Assembly (NCBI GenBank): GCA_035943995.1
Contig: DASZBS010000002.1
Span: 27,141-91,140 of the forward strand
Reading direction: 5' to 3'
DNA from: Vulcanimicrobium sp035943995
GTDB taxonomy: Bacteria; Vulcanimicrobiota; Vulcanimicrobiia; Vulcanimicrobiales; Vulcanimicrobiaceae
Length of the DNA: 64,000 bases
How positions within the stretch are numbered: position 1 is the stretch's first letter; the number at the start of each line of letters is the position of its first letter. The translations under genes and the position numbers were made by a program. Positions 62,646-64,000 of this stretch are shown one piece after another. The notes below the pieces were generated by a model, which was not told where the DNA came from, made no database searches, and was given only the letters and a program-made list of their open reading frames with translations.

Positions 62646-63053
62646 ATGGACAAGAAAGCAGACAAGAAGCTAGAGAAGACACCTTCTCAGCTCATCACTG
62701 AGAGAATCAAAGAGCTCGGCGACTGGCGCGGGGAAACGCTTGGCCATGTGCGCAAGCTCATCAAAGAAGCGGATCCGGGCGTCATCGAAGAGTGGAAATG
62801 GCGGGGCGTTCCGGTTTGGTCGCACGACGGGGGCATCTGCACCGGCGAATCGTACAAGGATCATGTGAAGCTGACGTTTTACAAGGGCGCTTCGCTGAAG
62901 GATCCCGATCATCTCTTCAATGCAAGCCTGGACGGAAATGTCAGACGCGGCATCGACATTCATGAAGGCGAGAAGATCGATGAGTCAGCGTTCAAGAATC
63001 TCATCCGCGCGGCTGTAAAACTCAACTCATCCGGAACGAAGAAGCGCACGTGA
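62646..63053 (+). CDS. DUF1801-family protein
   Basis: 135 residues. LGHVRKLIKEADPGVIEEWKWRGVPVWSHDGGICTGESYKDHVKLTFYKGASLKDPDHLFNASL with GNVRRGIDIHEGEKIDESAFKNLIRAAVKLN is the DUF1801 (YdhG/YjhA-like) fold, seen alone or in small operons. It follows the VOC gene by seven bases. Biochemical role not established. Confidence 0.85.
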   Translation: MDKKADKKLEKTPSQLITERIKELGDWRGETLGHVRKLIKEADPGVIEEWKWRGVPVWSHDGGICTGESYKDHVKLTFYKGASLKDPDHLFNASLDGNVRRGIDIHEGEKIDESAFKNLIRAAVKLNSSGTKKRT

Positions 63054-63059
63054 TGGTGT

Positions 63060-63911
63060 CTACGCGGCGTCTTCCTCGTCGGGGACCACTTCGACCGAGC
63101 GGGACGTCGTGAAGCGGCCGATGTACGGTGCCACGAAACAACCCGACGTCGGCGTGACGTCGGCGAAGTCGCGGCCGGCCGCGACGAACACGTAGGACAG
63201 CGTCGTCGCGCGGCGGTGCGTCGGGTCGAAGCCCCATACCGGCGCCGTGCCGTCGGGCATCGGATCGCCGATGACCTCGACCCAGGCGTGCGTCCCGCCC
63301 TCACCGAGCAAATGCCCCGACACGTAGCGCGCCGCGAGGCCGCACAGCCGGCACAGCGAGAGCATGATGTGAGCGTAGTCCTGGCACACGCCGGTTCCTT
63401 GCGCGAACGCCTGCGCCGCCGTCGTTGCGACGGTCGTCACGTCGGGCACGTAGCGCGTATGCTCGAACACGTACGCGTTGATACGCGCCGCCAGCGCATA
63501 CCGGTCGGCGTCGTGGTCGCGCAGCAGCGCCGCCGCGGCGTCGCGCAGCGCATCATCCGGTTCGGTGAGCCAGGACGGGCGGTGACTGCGCGGATCCTCG
63601 AACCAGTCGGCGCGCACGCGTGGATGCGCTCCCGGACTGCGCTGGATGACGGCTTCGTAGTCGAGGTCGATCGCGTCGTCGACGCGCGATGCGATGAGCG
63701 TGGCGATCGCGTTGCCGAAGCCGTCGCGGTGCCAGCGCACGGCGGTCGGCGGCGTGACGAGGAGCCGGTCTCGCACGACCAATTGGTCGCCGTACGCGAG
63801 CGGCGGCGCGATCACGAGCCGGTGACGAAGATCGCGGATGGGGCCGGGGTAGTCGTAGCGGAAGCGCTGCTTGAGCAGGTAGGTGACGTGCACGCCGCCG
63901 TTTTCAGGCAA
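63060..63911 (-). CDS. Transglutaminase-like protein
   Basis: 283 residues from TTG 63911; GTG 63893 is also possible. N-terminal beta domain (YLLKQRFRYDYPGPIRDLRHRLVIAPP) typical of bacterial transglutaminase-like proteins, then the Cys-His-Asp triad in GTGVCQDYAHIML, GGTHAWVEVI and WGFDPTHRR. Most likely a protease- or amidase-like enzyme. Its start overlaps the end of the next upstream gene, which has a matching C-terminal motif. Confidence 0.85.
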   Translation of the reverse strand: MPENGGVHVTYLLKQRFRYDYPGPIRDLRHRLVIAPPLAYGDQLVVRDRLLVTPPTAVRWHRDGFGNAIATLIASRVDDAIDLDYEAVIQRSPGAHPRVRADWFEDPRSHRPSWLTEPDDALRDAAAALLRDHDADRYALAARINAYVFEHTRYVPDVTTVATTAAQAFAQGTGVCQDYAHIMLSLCRLCGLAARYVSGHLLGEGGTHAWVEVIGDPMPDGTAPVWGFDPTHRRATTLSYVFVAAGRDFADVTPTSGCFVAPYIGRFTTSRSVEVVPDEEDAA

Positions 63912-64000
63912 CGGGATCCGCCCACACGGTCATCCCCGTCAGCCGCGCGTCGCCGTACGTCGTCACCATCGCGGTGTCGAGCGCGTCGCGACCGCGCGCG
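63904..64000 (-). CDS. C-terminal end of a transglutaminase-like protein (partial)
   Basis: The last 31 residues read RDALDTAMVTTYGDARLTGMTVWADPVA and end at the stop 63904-63906. This ending matches the C-terminal beta module of large bacterial transglutaminase-like proteins. The body of the gene lies beyond the right edge of the window. Confidence 0.5.
   Translation of the reverse strand, partial: ARGRDALDTAMVTTYGDARLTGMTVWADPVA

Overview
The window is high-GC bacterial DNA with dense coding, many GTG and TTG starts, and frequent 1-8 bp stop/start overlaps. A TonB-dependent receptor with an N-terminal carboxypeptidase-regulatory domain points to a diderm host. The mix of genes (borosin-like RiPP gene, LivH-LivM fusion, S10-spc cluster lacking several usual members) would fit an uncultured soil lineage such as Vulcanimicrobiota/Eremiobacterota (WPS-2). 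That placement is an inference from general impression, not a computed result. I saw no rRNA, tRNA or CRISPR array.

Layout. 1-13 kb is an accessory region: the 3' part of an M4 metalloprotease, small lipoproteins (two of them paralogues with a four-Cys tail), an SDR remnant, a HipB/HipA-type module whose hipA is frameshifted, a GntR-membrane protein pair, two alpha/beta hydrolases, and two tandem XRE regulators. 13-22.5 kb holds a branched-chain-type ABC importer (livK, fused livHM, livG, livF, plus marR) divergent from a four-gene aromatic acid cluster that resembles phthalate catabolism: Gfo/Idh/MocA dehydrogenase, Rieske oxygenase, 4,5-dihydroxyphthalate decarboxylase-like protein and class II aldolase-like protein.

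22.5-26.5 kb is the most interesting part. A single gene at 22720-24189 encodes an OphMA-like backbone alpha-N-methyltransferase, a helical domain, and a C-terminal tail of alternating Val/Ile and Asp. This is the architecture of a self-modifying (fused) borosin RiPP precursor, with an unusual acidic repetitive core. Its stop codon overlaps the GTG start of a 2-oxoglutarate/Fe(II) oxygenase, so the two are probably coupled. A convergent SAM methyltransferase gene follows, and an internally deleted remnant of that same methyltransferase lies just upstream of the borosin gene, so the cassette is bracketed by direct repeats.

26.5-40.4 kb contains msrA, a Panacea-domain antitoxin with a small candidate toxin, a second methyltransferase, a DUF2079 membrane protein, two metabolic dehydrogenases, an orphan LuxR regulator with a degenerate receiver, the large TonB-dependent receptor, and two tandem AraC paralogues. 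40.6-53.5 kb is the S10-spc ribosomal cluster on the minus strand (rplC to rpsM, including secY, adk, map and rpmJ). It lacks rpsJ, rpmD and infA at the expected places and stops after rpsM. A recognisable promoter and the catalase hairpin lie at its head. 53.5-64 kb has a large-subunit catalase, a NUDIX-type regulator with an MFS carrier (NiaP-like) and a macro-domain protein, a glutaryl-CoA dehydrogenase-like enzyme, an ECF sigma factor with a SnoaL-like tail, and transglutaminase-like genes running off the right edge.
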